41,305 nucleotides of DNA from positions 112,272 to 153,576 of the forward strand of contig WELB01000001.1 of assembly GCA_009602725.1 (NCBI GenBank), read 5' to 3'. Below the pieces are notes generated by a model. It saw only the letters and a program-made list of their open reading frames with translations, was not told the DNA's origin and did not search any database. The first letter of the stretch is position 1. Each line of letters starts with the position of its first letter. The stretch comes from Spirogloea muscicola. Lineage: Eukaryota; Streptophyta; Zygnematophyceae; Spirogloeales; Spirogloeaceae. Made by a program: the position numbers and the translations under genes. Positions 1-12,083 of this stretch are shown here, piece by piece.

Positions 1-128
1 CTGCCGCCGCCGCCGCCGCCGAAGGGGCCGCGGCTCGCGGCTCGCACCGCCCTGCAGGCGACCGGGGCTTGGCCCCACCGCCATCGCCGCCACCGCAGCC
101 GCCGCCCTGCGGTCCTTCGGCCAAGACC

Positions 129-2914
129 ATGGGCACCACCGAGGGCGCCACGCCGCTCAAGACCAAGGTGCGAGCTTGCGGCGCCGCCGCAGCGCCACCA
201 GGCAGGCAGCGCGGAACGCGCCGCGATTCCCGGCTGCCGCGGCGCTGGTCCGTGGGCGCCTGGCGTTGGCCCGTCGCACCGTCTTGGTCCATAGGAAAGG
301 CATGGCAAGGTTGCCTTGCAGGCCAGCACTCGTTGATGCTCAGTGAAGCGCCGCGCCTCAGACAGCCGCCATGAGTCACGGCGGCGTCCTAGCGTCCACT
401 GCGTGCGTCGGTGTCGCAGCCTCTGCCAGCACCGCTCTTGGGGCTGCTGCAGCAGCTTTCGTCTGCGGTCTAGCCTGGCAGGCTATCGCCCCCGCGCCGG
501 CAGATCTGACTGCCAAGGGGCTGGCGGCCTTGCCGCATTCGCAGCAGGATCAGCCGGTGCCGAGTCAGAGCGGCTATCCGCTTGAGTGGAGCGCCGCCTT
601 CCAGGTACGGCACGCCTGGCGCTTCAGCTGGTCAAGGTGATGCTGGCCGGCCGCACATCGACCAGGCCGCCGCTGCCTGCTCGATTGTAGACGGGGCGCT
701 GCATGACAGCGGGCCCTCGACGCCGCGCACGCAGGCGTACTATGGGCAAGGCGGACAGCCGCCGCCGGCCTACTATCCGCCGCCGCCGCCGGGCGGCGCG
801 CCGCAGGGCCACCCGTACATGGCCTGGAGCGGCCAGGTTATACCAATCCCACTTGCCGCCCCCGCCGCCGCCGACACCTCCCCTCTGTCAGGGCACGGCA
901 CTGCCAGCCGGCAGGCGCCGCCTCTCGTCGTCGCTGTCCGCTGCCCATGAGCCAGCCCTCACGCGCCAGCTCTGATGCGCAGCACATGATGCCGCCTTAT
1001 GGAACGCCGCCGCCCCCCTATGGCGGCATGTACCCGCCGGGCGGGATGTACGGCCCGCCGCAGATGCCACCGGTATAGTCGAGTCGCCGGTGACGCTTAT
1101 TCCCACCAAGCTCAGGCCCCTGCTGTGGAGCGACAACTGCCAGATAACGACGGCTGCTTGCGGCCTTCGCCTGATGCTGGCGCTGTGTTGTCCGCTGTGA
1201 AGTTTGGGATGCCAGGCCCTGGGCCCTCCAGCGCCGACCCTGCAGCCGCTGCGGCGATGAAGGTGCCTACCGCCCTGCCGCCGCAGCTGCACCGCTACCC
1301 ATGGCCATGCTCGGTGCTCGCGGCTGAGGTGTGGAGTTGGAGGTCGACCCAGGTGCTCACGCTCACTGTGCGCCCTGCTGCAGCCCCAGAGCGTGTCGGA
1401 GCCTGAAGAGAACAAGGCTGCAGTGAGGGACAAGGCCGGGGTCAAGCCCGGCGGCGGCGGCGGCAGCGGTGGCGGCAGCAAGGCTGTGGGGGTGGCAGCC
1501 ACGGTGTCGCCGTCGCAGGCCAAGTCGGGCGTCACGCTAGCCAACAACGGCGCGCTGGCTGTTGGGTGAGGCCGCTGCAGTGCCATCAGCATGTACGCTC
1601 TTCTGATAACGTATATGCTGTGAGCGGCTTAGGCGGCCATGCTCAGGCCGGCCCTCTCTTTTGGCAATGGCAGCCAGAGCGCAGATGAGGACTCGGAGGA
1701 CTCCGACGACGATGACGGCGATGACAGCAGCGGCCCAAATGTAAGCACAATCGTTCCACCACCGCTGCAGTCTCGCGCATGAATTACAGCTTCTCCATGC
1801 GTCGTGATCGACATTAACCTAACAGCAACAGCCCGAGCCAAGCCAAGCTCATGCTACCGTTGTCATCAATGCTACCGCAGATGGGCGACAAGGCAGCATA
1901 CAGTCAGCTGCTCGCCGAAGGTCAGTTGGCTTCACTTGTTGTTGATAGCTGGGTGGCTGCGGCTTGCAGGAGAAGCTTCTGCTCACGGTGGAAGCTTCAT
2001 GTTCTTGAGTCGTCTCTTCTCAAGTGCGGTCAGGGATGTTCACGCAGGCGGTAAAGGTGGCGGGCTCGGCATGGGGATGGAGTACTGGCACGGCGGCAGT
2101 GGTGGCGGCAGTGGCGTCATCAGTGGCGGCGGCGGCGGCGGTGGCGGTGGCGGGGGTGGCAAGAAGCGGGGGCCAGGTGGCGGTGGCATGGGGCAGAACA
2201 TGCCACCTGAGCTCTGGCTTCAGGTGCTCGCCGCCGTCCTTGCGGCGTCCATGGCCAGTGGCCCTTGCCTTGTTTCACTTGCACTTAGCCTGAATGTCAC
2301 TTCTGGAGTCTCGGCAATGCACTGTGTCCTGTCACTAATGGCAGTGAGCTCTATCATCATGCTGTCTGTCGTCTACGGCGCCTTAGGACGAGCGCGAGGT
2401 GAAGCGGCAGCGGCGGAAGCAGTCCAACAGGGAGAGTGCGCGGCGCTCCCGGCTGCGCAAGCAGGCAGAGTGTGAGGAGCTGGCGCAGCGGGTAGACACG
2501 CTCAATGCGGAAAATGTGCAGTTGCGGGCCGAGCTTGTGCGCCTCAACGATGAGTGCCGCAAACTTACACAGGACAATACGTCTATACAGGTTGCTATTT
2601 TTCCTTTTAACTAGCTGAGTGTGTCGCGCTTCTGTGACGAGCTTACATTGTTGTAAATAAATCGAAAAGCCAGCTTTCAATGTATGTTGGTGGCTTTCTA
2701 ATGTACTCTAGAAATCTGCCGCTGTGAACAAGTACAGGAGCGCTTGAGCAGCCTCAGGAAGCAGCCTCCGGATGCAGTGCAGCTACACGGCGGCTCTTCC
2801 CACCAGGCGACAGATGATGCGGCGGCAGGAAAGGCCGGTGCAGCAGAGGCAGCAAACAACGGCAACGAGGCGGGGCTGGCCGGTGTCTCGGATGAGAGCC
2901 CAGCTGGGGATTGA
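129..2914 (+). CDS. G-box-binding bZIP transcription factor (plant GBF type)
   Basis: A nuclear factor expected to dimerise and bind ACGT-core (G-box) promoter elements. Ten exons splice in phase with GT-AG ends: 129-167, 545-604, 735-836, 983-1072, 1384-1565, 1674-1740, 1881-1920, 2048-2223, 2387-2590 and 2738-2914, giving about 378 residues. The N-terminal exons carry the plant multifunctional mosaic region, proline-rich with [33 protein letters not shown] and MYPPGGMYG in order. A serine/aspartate-rich acidic patch (exon 6) and a polyglycine tract (exon 8) follow. LWLQ ends exon 8 and is joined to DERE, the usual lead-in to the basic region. The basic region includes [16 protein letters not shown], followed by leucine heptads through [14 protein letters not shown]. 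The start is the first ATG opening the MGTTEG exon; an upstream in-frame codon at 69 is possible. The combination of MFMR and bZIP makes the family call firm. The target genes are unknown. Confidence 0.93.
2387..2590 (+). other. bZIP domain exon (basic region plus leucine zipper)
   Basis: This 68-codon exon holds the whole DNA-binding basic region, with the invariant N-x7-R spacing (N in SNRESA, R in RRSR), and the first leucine heptads. The following intron (2591-2737) contains an early in-frame stop (the open frame ends at 2614). Retention would therefore give a protein ending just after the zipper, without the serine/alanine-rich tail encoded by 2738-2914. Confidence 0.9.
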
Positions 2915-3560
2915 CCATCCCGCGGTGCCGCATTGGCCGAGCACCGGCGGGGCCTGACAAAGTTGCATTGTTGTTATCAAATTCCATTCGGCTGGTCATG
3001 CTGCCGCAGCATCACATGGCCAGCGACTCCCACCCTTGCAGCTCCGAGGCGTCCGCGCCGTGGCACAGCTGTACACTCCCATCACCTTTCCCCTGTGCCG
3101 CGGTGACCGCTGACCCCGAGCACAGGGGCCGGCAGGCCGTTGCCCGACCTTTTATTTTGTTGCCTTGACGACACTTTTGTACAGAGCTTCTCTTGCACCC
3201 TAGCGACAGGACACCACCCAACTGCAATCGTTGGACCCTCCATTCCACGCACTGGGTATGCAGCGAGGGTATTGTGCTTATTCTGTTCCCCCGGCAGCGC
3301 CACCCTATGCGACAACTTGCCCCGTGTATTGCTATTGCCAGAATGTGCCACCCAAGTCTGCTGCTGCAGCAACTCTTGTTTAAGACAACCTGCTCACATG
3401 TGCGTGAGCAGCAGCTACTGAGTGCATTGCGCTTTGATGTTCCTACTGGGAAGGGGAATGCACAAGTGGGTTACAGGGCAGGCTGTCAAGTAGAACAATG
3501 GTTCTGGCAAAGACAGTGCCACTTGCGACTGAGTGGCCCACAAGATGGTGTTTGTTGGTA

Positions 3561-6500
3561 TCAGTAATCTTCCTCCGGCCCAGTCTCCTCTTTGTGTAGC
3601 CTGACAATGTCGTCAATCCGCAGGACTGTGATGGCCGCCTCTGTCGCAAACTGGACAATATGAACTTGAAAAGGGAGTTAGTTGCAGTGTCCACATGGTG
3701 TTATAAAAGGAGTCAGTATGTCTCTTTATATGCACCCCAAATAATCTTGTGGAGCAACAAGTCCAAGGGTCAAAGCAACCCTGCAAAGCCCAAGTTTGCT
3801 GAAGCCTGCAACAGAGAGTTGCCCTGGCCCCAACCTGGATAATCTTCACTTTGCTCATGGCAGGCTCAATAACACCAGCACTGAGATTGTCTCGAATAAC
3901 GCCATTGATGAGGTCAAGGCCAGACCTGGGCCCAGGGTACAGCAAATGGGTGAGCTATTGGTGATGGTTAAGTACATGATAACGAGCTATTATGCAGTCA
4001 AATCGGATGCCTGTCCTGTCCAGGTGTTATGTGCAATGTAATTGAAAAGGCGGCTGTAATGGAGCTGCACAAGGAGACCCGTGTGACCTGTAGCTCACCC
4101 TGACAGGTGCTGCCGGTCCGCCTTGGTCTGAGCCATGTGGTGGTATGCCCGTAGCTTTGCCACCAGCTCCGTGGCATCCTTAGCAGCATTCACAGCAAGG
4201 ATCTGCTCCAGTTGCATAACCGCGGCCAGTGCCAAGAAAGCGTTGCTCAGAACCACCACAAGCGGTTTAAGCAACTTTTTGCATCTGCGCATACCAAGCT
4301 GATGGTACTCTATGCAGCTTAGTCAATGGAGACGGTCACCTTAGGGATGACAAGGAGGGCCTCTGCAAACTCGGCAATTGCGAGCTGTTCCCTCGACCCC
4401 AGTGTGGTTGCCAGATTTTCGAGGTACACGGAAAGGGCAGCCTCCACGGCACCGCCGCCTGCCACAACCTGCTCCCAGTGGCCCAACTCATGCCATGATC
4501 AACGTCTGAGCCAACAAGTGCTTCAACTAGAAACGAATGTGAGTTGAGGGTTGCACCTGCTACAATCTTGTGACAGATTCGTTCAACAAGATGCTTGGTT
4601 AGATGCAGAAGACCAGGCATTGTACAGTACCAGGTTTGACTCCAGTGTGCGCTTGACTATGCAGATGGAGTCATGCACAGAGCGCTCCATCTCGTCAACC
4701 ATGTGGTCGTTGGCGCCTCGCAGTAGGATGGACACCTAAGAGCCGAGAGAAGGCATCAGGTCACCACACCACTGCAGATGATGCTCTAGCTCTCTGCACA
4801 GCCTTCATCTAGATAGAAGTCTCTCAGCAAGGATGAAGAGCTGACCGCTCTGGAGCTCTTGAGGCCTTTGATCATGAGTACATCATCGTCTGCCACTCGC
4901 TCCTCAACGACCTCCTCGGCCATGCCAAGGAAGGATGGGTCGAATGATTCCCCTCCCTCCATGTCTGCCAAAGTGAGCACCTGAGCAGATTCACTTTGAC
5001 ACGCTTTGTCAGATGCTGTCTGCACTGCACATGGTGTTGCTATTAGCTGCTCGCTTGAGGAAGGCCATCAAAGGGAAGCTATTGCCACAATGAAAACTAT
5101 TAGCCAAGCATCAAGGGCATGCATAGCTCATCCACAAATGCCCCACAGTTGTGTCAGCGGGTCATGCCCTCTGAATGGACTTCGAACGACTCACCGGTGT
5201 CGCCCCTGACGCCTTAGCAATGCGCCGCAAATCCTCTTTGCCCACTCTTCTAGCTGCAAGTGCTCCGGCCTCCACAAAGTACTGAAGAGATTGAGCTGCC
5301 GCGAGGAGTCAAGCACCACGCCTAGCTTGGCTGTGAAAAGCAATTGATTGACGACATTTGCAGTCTGCTGCAGCACCTTAAGTGCCATGTCATCGATGCC
5401 CTTTGTCGTGAGAATGACATTGGCTCCTGCCTTCATTATCTTCTCAATCCTCTCCTTTGTGATGTCCGCCTCTCTGGTGCCTCAAGATAAAGTACCGGAG
5501 CAAATGGTCAGCAGCCAATAGCAGAAGAGGCACAGTATGCAGAATCGTCTCTATGGGGTGTCCAAGCCTATGCCGTCTTTCGCATCAGTCAGTGGCAGAA
5601 ACTGCTCTTGCAATACTCAGGAAAGTCACAAATGCAACTCTGTTGCAATGAGTGGTAATTCGAAAGAAGCCTTGGCCATAAAGAACAAGTTCCCAGCTCA
5701 GTACCTGTCTCGTATTCTCTCAAGCTCCTTGGGGTCGTTGACCAGGACCTGCACGCCCATCTGCATCTTGGTCTTCTGCAGGTTGAAGTCGAGGCAGGCG
5801 ATCCTCGCAGGGCTGACGTGCGTGGGCATTCCTTGAGAGGCCCGGGCCATGTTCAGCGCATAGCCATTCAGCAGCACGCTCTCCTTGGCAGACTTGCCAT
5901 GCGCCTTGAGGATGTTGACCGACTGCAGCAGCCAGGCAGCCTCACAACAGGGCGTCAGCAACTTGGGCGGGCTTTGCTCCTTGCCACATAGTGCCGAAGT
6001 TCGCCAGCCCCCACTGGCAACAATAGATGGCGGTGCTCCGTGGGCTTTGCCGTTCAACAAACTCGCTTACTCCATGCAATGACATTTTGGCCCTGAGTTC
6101 TGGTCCCCAAATCAGCGGCTGTGAAGGCCCAAAGGAGCTGGGCCCCGAGCCCAGACTGGGCACAGCACTTCTGAGGCCATCCTGACCCTCCAGAGTCAAC
6201 ATACCTTGATAGGATACCGGACCTCTCCTTTATCGTTTGTCATCTTCACCGCTTGCACCGCATCGACCACCTGCAAGCACATCGCACAGCAGACAGGTCA
6301 AGCCGTCAAGGGAGGAGGGCAGCAGGCTGGCCGGCGAGTCTTCCAGCACCTTGGGTCAAGTGGCTCACGATCTTGGCAAAGTGATCGGCGTTGTCGCCGA
6401 TAATCTTGGAGGACATGCTCGTCTTGGCGGAATTGAGAAGCACCTCCTTGCCCAACTTCTCCACCTGGTCACAGGTGGCACACAGAATAAGTGTCAAGGC

Positions 6501-7807
6501 CAGCGCTCCCTCCTGTGTGAATTGCGGTTTGGTGCAATTGAGCAAGACGAGGTGTGCACGATATGGGGGTCCAGCTATGAAGATGGAAGGATGGGGTGGG
6601 TGGGGCCTGTCACCTTGATCGACAGCTTCTCCTCAATGTACTTGCAAGACTCGCGCATGGCTAGCTGCTCCAAGGCGCGCCAAGTGAGCATGCCCCAATG
6701 AGCAGCAGAACAGACCGAGCATGTGCTCGCATGGACCCCACGTCCGACGCCTAGCCTGCAAAAGGAGGCCTGAACACTGCAGCGCCATCATAGCCATTCA
6801 AAGAGACTCACCCGGTAACCGCTGATGATGGACGTCGGATGGATCTTGTTCCGTACGAGGTCGTTGGCCCTCTGCCACGCCCACCTCGCAGCACAAGACA
6901 TGCATGCAGCCATCACACTCATGCAGAGCCCAGGAGGTGGGTGGTCGGACCAGCCACGCTGGAAGAGGTCCTCCTCTCCTCCGAATGTGGACGTAGCCTG
7001 CACGCAAGCTGAGCTTGGCGGCCCTCCCACCTTGAGAAGCTCTGCCGCGACAATGACGACTGAGGTCGTGCCATCCCCGACCTCACGGTCCTGCAGCTCC
7101 GCCAGCTCCACGAGCACCTGCCAGCACCGTGAGCAGGCGCAGAATGCGCTCGCACAGTCATCGGGCAGCGGAGGGAGGCTGGCTTGTGGCGCCTGGCGAT
7201 GGTGGCACAGTGAGCTGAGCCGCAGACGCCTGCCCTTAAATTGACGCGGGCAAGAGCTCGCCACCACCTAGGTGCGGAATGGACACACCCATTCACGCAG
7301 CTCGCTGCTGCGCAGAGCGACGAGTGTGGAGCTCGTTGGCCATGCGACAGGCCGTGCTGGGAGGAGCGGGGGCCAGACCTTGGCGGCCGGGTGCTCGACC
7401 TCGAGCTGCTTCAGGATGGTGGCGCCGTCGTTGGTGATCGTCACGTCGCCAATGTCGTCCACCAGCATCTGCGCCCCGACGCGGCCGCCGTGAGCGGGCA
7501 ACGCCGAGGCGGCCCTCCCTGACATGGGCGACGCGCCCAGGGCCAGCGAGGGCGGACCTTGTCCAGGCCCAGCGGCCCCAGCGAGCTCTTGACGATGTTG
7601 GCGATGGCCTGGCACGCCATCACTGGCCCCCGCCGCCGCCGCCGCCGCCGCCGCTGCGTCAGTCCGGCTGCTCTGCGGCGAGAGGCGCCGCTCGGCGCTG
7701 AGGCGGCGCCGCTGAGCCCGGCGCGCGGGCTCTCGCCCACCGTTCTGCGTGCGCACGTCCTGCCCGGTCTGCCGCTCGCCCGAGATCTCCAGCGCTTGAC
7801 CCGCCAT
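3561..7807 (-). CDS. CCT1: Chaperonin CCT subunit alpha (TCP-1 alpha)
   Basis: Subunit 1 of the cytosolic group II chaperonin TRiC/CCT, which folds actin, tubulin and other proteins using ATP. About fourteen exons on the minus strand. The first, 7807-7742, begins [22 protein letters not shown]. Next comes the exon with [20 protein letters not shown] (about 7627-7555), then [20 protein letters not shown] (about 7475-7375), the ATP-site exon with [12 protein letters not shown] (about 7125-7030) and [13 protein letters not shown]. Later exons carry [20 protein letters not shown] (about 5925-5705), [44 protein letters not shown] (about 4470), [31 protein letters not shown], and a last exon with [20 protein letters not shown] ending at 3561. 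The [19 protein letters not shown] wording and the C-terminal IDDIVRLH are those of the alpha subunit rather than its seven paralogues. A TGTAA, the usual chlorophyte polyadenylation signal, lies about 90 nt past the stop (3475-3471). It is convergent with the bZIP gene. Confidence 0.95.
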
Positions 7808-8640
7808 GGCCGCCGCCGCCGCCGCCGCGGCGGGCGGGAGGGCCGCCCGTGGAAGCCGGCGGCAACGCCGGGGCAGAGGCTGCTGCGGGCCTTTGGACGA
7901 CGCAGGGCTTTGACAGGGGTTTAGTAACCTTGTCTAATATCAACAATCAATCGAGCAGTGTGCGCGAGCTGGCCTCTGTCCCTCTCCTCTATGTCTGGCG
8001 CCCTGTCTGCCTAGCCTTTGGCTCCGTCATGAACACCTGTATGCATCTGGCTGGCAGTTTACAGCCGATTCTTTAATATCAGCAGCCGCATTTCTCTACG
8101 GGCGAGCACATTCTTCTGTCCACTCTTACATCCCGTAGCCCCACTGTCTGCACTAGCTTTTGCCTGAACGGTGTATAGGCTTTGGTTGGCTTCCCCTTTG
8201 AATATGCGCACGGCGCGCCTTTTCCTTCTTTTCCTCTGTTAGTTTGGCCTTCCACATCCATCGCCACCTTCTGGGAACAGCAAGCGCGGCCAGATTGACT
8301 GCTGGCTGGGAGAGGCCAGCCCAAAGGAATGGACAAGGTCTGAAGGAGCCGGAGTGCGAAGGACTAAGACATCAGCAAAGGGGACTATTGGTAACCTCTA
8401 GTCAGAAGATGCAAGTCTGAATAAGTAGCAGCTATAATAGCTGTCACTTATCGCAAGCGCCCCTGTTGTCCATTCTTACTGGGCTGGCCCTTCTGGCTGC
8501 TGGTCCTTGTTCCAGGCGGGCGTGGGCCCTCACAGCCATCGCCTTACTTTGAAAGGACTGTCTAAGCTGGTTTCTCCAACTTTGCAGCTGCTGACTAGGG
8601 GTTACTGAGCAGCTACCATAGTGCTTTCTACACTATCCGA

Positions 8641-8735
8641 CTCGTTTGGACCTTGCGCACTCTCGCTCCAGCGATCCCTGGCTTTGTCACCGCACTTGCA
8701 GGCAGCCCGCGCGTTGGCTGCTGCTTCTGGGTTTC
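8641..8735 (+). repeat. Degenerate front block of the hairpin repeat
   Basis: A diverged copy of the front block, recognisable by CTCTCGCTCCAGCGATC and GCGTTGGCTGCTGCTTCTGG. It is preceded at about 8588-8612 by the GCTGCTGACTAGGGGTTACTGAGC block and followed by a GGGCTGGCCTTTCACAGCC hairpin at 8900-8918. More hairpins lie at 9197-9215, 9587-9605 and 9990-10008. Confidence 0.6.
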
Positions 8736-10082
8736 TGGGTCTTCTGGGTCTTCTGGGTGGTGACACTATTCCGGCTGCAAGCTACTCTGACTTCCAGCTG
8801 CTGACTATGCGTGATTTTAGCACCCATTCGTTGTAGCACTTGCGTGGATGTATGAGTTTGCGCTTTTTGACCCCTTCTGGACCTCGTCCCTTCTTTCTTG
8901 GGCTGGCCTTTCACAGCCATCGCCCCCTCCTGTACTTGGCTCAGGCCCTCCATCACTCAATACACACTCCATCCCCACCTGAGAAGCTCAATCTGGACCT
9001 TGTTCACTAGACTTTATACAGATCTGTACTACATTTGATAATGTAAGTAGCTTCACTTGAGAGGTTCCCTTCCTTTTCGCTCCATTGCCGTGGGCCTTCT
9101 CGCCCAACTTGGTCAACCACTTTCAGGAAGGTCCATGCGTGAGGTTGCTGTTTCGGTAAGCCGCTCGGTATTTCCGGACTTTCAACCGTGACCCATGGGC
9201 TGGCCTTTCACAGCCATGCCTCTGAGAAGATGCTTCTCTATTGCGGGCGAGGCGGCCAGATCAATGTTTTCTAGAGATTCTTGAGGATTTTGCTTCATCA
9301 CTGGGCGGGAACTCACGCTAACGAATTCTTGGAAAAAAGGCTGCTTGAACTTCCACCAGCAAACAGCCACGATGGGAAGAGCCGGAAGGTGACGCCAGCT
9401 GGGCTGCCGCCCAGCCCCATGGGCAGCCGCTGCCGCGCACGTGGGCAAGTCGCGCTTCCATCAATGATATGCGACGATGGCAGCGAGGCTCCTCACTTAA
9501 GGGGGAAGCGCGGCCAGACGTAAACAGCCGCAGCTGCCACGCTCATTATCGACCGACTTGTCGAGTCATTGCCGCCGTTGTATCGCGGGCTGGCCCAGCA
9601 CAGCCAAGGCGCCTCGGAAACTCCCGCCCTCCACCATATCGCGTCCGGCGGTGCTCTGCTGCGTCGGCGCAGTCGTACCATGACACCCCGTACATTCACT
9701 TTTTGATCTGCGGCTACGACAGCCACTGCCCCTTTTGTCATGATCGCACTTTATTTACTCCCTGGCCGTGGACATGCACGGGGCTCTCGGGTCCCAGTGG
9801 CTCGACCTGCTGGCCAAGCTTGCGCGGCACGCTGTGTCCGCGGGGACCCACTTCCACGAGCCTAGCATCTCCGACCTGCGGCTGCTTAGCAGAGGTTACT
9901 GAGTGATTCGTAGCTGCTCTGTTTCTCTGTGTGCTTGTTTTCTTAGCGCTTCCCCTGGCCCCCTTCTCGTACTTTGTTCATTCTATTTTGGGCTGGCTTT
10001 TCCAGCCCCTATTCTCAATGGGCGAGCACTTTCTTCTGAGTCCCGCAGGCGCGGTGAGCCGGCTGACTTCAACGCCGCTGGC

Positions 10083-10457
10083 TCGTGGGCTCAAGTGTAT
10101 CGTATGAGATTGTCAGTATTTCTTCAGCGGTTCATGGCCCACGCTCTGCATCTGCGTGCTGGCCGTGCTCTCGCTGCGGCCTCCGGCTTTCGTCAGGGGT
10201 ATAGTTTCCCGGCAGCTAGTCTGACGGATCCGAGGCTCCTCACTCGTGACCATTCAGTGATCCATCCTCCCTCTGTTCTGTCCATTCCTTTGGGCTGGCC
10301 TTTCCCAGTCACCAGTCAATCTGGCCGCGCTTCTGTTCTGACATAGCATCTTCAGGCCCCTTTGTAGCTGCTAAACGCTTGTAGGCCCTTCGGACCTTCG
10401 TCAGTTCTTTTTGGGCTGGCTTCTCGCAGCCCTTGCCCCCATTGGGAGTGCCACTTC
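10083..10457 (+). repeat. Best-preserved left copy of the hairpin repeat
   Basis: A roughly 375 bp segment whose modules recur in the same order at about 31130-31540. First comes a block starting near TCAAGTGTATCG and ending near GCTGCGGCCTCCGG. Then come a CTGAC...GAGGCTCCTCACTCG block, a GGGCTGGCC hairpin (10292-10310), and a nearly identical block from CTGACATAGCATC to GGGAGTGCCACTTC (10333-10456) that contains a second hairpin (10413-10432). It shows no reverse transcriptase, transposase, terminal repeat or poly(A) tail, so its class is unknown. Confidence 0.8.
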
Positions 10458-10856
10458 TTCTCTATTTACTCTAAGAGCATATCGCGCGCCTCGGAAAAAG
10501 AGGTGAGCTCTTCCTAAGGGGCGGGGGCTGACAGGAAGCCAGCCCAGAAAGAAAGTGCTCGCCCATAGAAAGGTTGGACAAGGTCCAATGGGCCCCAAGG
10601 CTCCAGAACCACACATTTATGCAAGTGGCTACAAAGAACGGGAGAATTGTAATTCCGAGTCAGCAGCCGCGAGTTGGAGTAATTTGCAGCTGGAAGAGAG
10701 GCACCCCAACGATACCCAGAAGTAGCAGCTAAAGCACGGCCTGACCGTAACTGCTCTGCGTGAGCCTGGGAACAATGGAAATGAGCTTCATGCGGAACAC
10801 CTGAGCAAGCGACCTGGCGGCATTGCAGACGGGCAGCTCACCTTGTTGTCCTCACT

Positions 10857-11036
10857 GACACAGGTGTATCGAACGCACAGGTATATCGAATGCGTCTCGC
10901 TGCAGAGGTCCATGGCACGCGCATTGCATTTGCCTGCCGGTCGTGCCCTCGCTGCGGCCTCTGGCTCTGGCCTGGAGACCCGCTCTCAGGAGCCCAGATT
11001 CTCCGACCTGCGACTGCTTAGCAGGGGTTACTGACT
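10857..11036 (+). repeat. Third front block plus GGTTACTGA block
   Basis: A copy of the front block with CAGGTATATCGAATGCGTCTC and GCCCTCGCTGCGGCCTCTGG. It is followed by CTCCGACCTGCGACTGCTTAG and GGGGTTACTGAC, and then by a GGGCTGGCC hairpin at 11116-11135. An 11 bp local duplication (ACAGGTGTATCGA, then ACAGGTATATCGA) sits at its front edge. Confidence 0.65.
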
Positions 11037-12083
11037 TTGCCATTGCGTCGTCTTGTGTCTAGCTGTGTCATTTTTCCTTGTAGGCATCGTCTTGGCTATA
11101 TTGTCCATTCTTTTTGGGCTGGCCTCTGCCAGAACCTCTTCTCTATGGGCGCGCACTTTCCTTTCTTGCTGACGATGGACGGCCTCAGAGGGAGCTCCTG
11201 CGTAGGGGGCGAGGACTTTGAAGGGCCAGCCCACGAACGACAAGTTCCAGAGGAGATGGGACGAAGAGAGAGAGGAGGCGAGCCGTGCGCATATATTGGA
11301 AGGGTGGCCAAACAGAAGCCAATGCAATGTTCAGGCAAAGGCTAGAGTAAAATGTGAGGCTACATGAAAGGCAGCCCTATGCTAAGGTTGCTCACGTAGC
11401 AGTGTACGTTGATTTCCACGGGAAGAGCTAACACAAGGCCTGAAACTTCTTCCAAACAGCGCCTACAACCCGGGCTGTCGGGCGTGGCGCCTCCGGCATG
11501 TGCTCCGCCGTCGCGCAGTCGTGGTGGGCGTGGGTGTCGGCCGTCCACCCCGCCCCACGATTAACCCCACCGGCTCGTGCTGGAGCATGAGCGGCCAGCG
11601 CGGGGAAAAGGGGGTGGGTGTCTTTCCGTAACGGCGCGCGCCCCGTTGGTGGGCCGAGACGGTTGGCGACGGGTATCCGATCTCCCAGGCGGGCCCCACG
11701 AGGGTCGCCACGGCGCCGCCAGCCGCGCCGCCAAATCCAGCCACCTCCCCGGCCAGCGCCTGCGCCGCCCGCAGCGGCGCCTCCTCCCGCCCCAGCTCCC
11801 TGCCGCGCAGCACCTCGACCTCACTGACACAGCCTGCCTGCCGTCGACGGGCGGCGTTGACGTTGAGGCGGCAATCGGCAGCGCGGGCGCCTCGCCGCCC
11901 CACGAGCCTCGGTGCAGCTTGCGAACCCGGCCCGGCGACACCTGTCCTCGCTTGGCGCCATTGGCACCTGCTTCCGAGGCCAGGGGCAGTCCTTGGTGGA
12001 AACGCTGCGCCAGGCATGCGCACAATGATGATGCGGAGGATCACTGCACAGGAGTTCCATAAGTAGGGCCACTTGCTGCAGGA

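Larger units (their letters stand above)
7808..12083. other. Gene-poor interval with dispersed repeats
   Basis: No open frame in this stretch matches a protein I recognise. It holds the CCT1 upstream region, then from about 8.3 to 11.3 kb several degenerate copies, in both orientations, of the repeat described separately. A GC-rich stretch at 11.5-12.0 kb precedes MKK3 and is probably its 5' untranslated or promoter region. A 212-codon minus-strand open frame at 12101-11463 lies in that stretch but has no recognisable domain. Confidence 0.6.

Noticed and set aside
888-1592. 234-codon minus-strand open frame
   Set aside because: Antisense shadow of the bZIP exons and introns, where the GC-rich sequence lacks stops.
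10843-11034. Recurrent open frames reading ALHLRAGRALAAASG in several repeat copies
   Set aside because: The shared peptide arises because the repeat DNA is shared. The frames stop at different places and differ in start, and no copy extends into a protein domain.
8600-11300. Transposon or LINE such as a Zepp-like element in the repeat cluster
   Set aside because: No reverse transcriptase, endonuclease or transposase motif and no poly(A) tail or terminal repeats were found.
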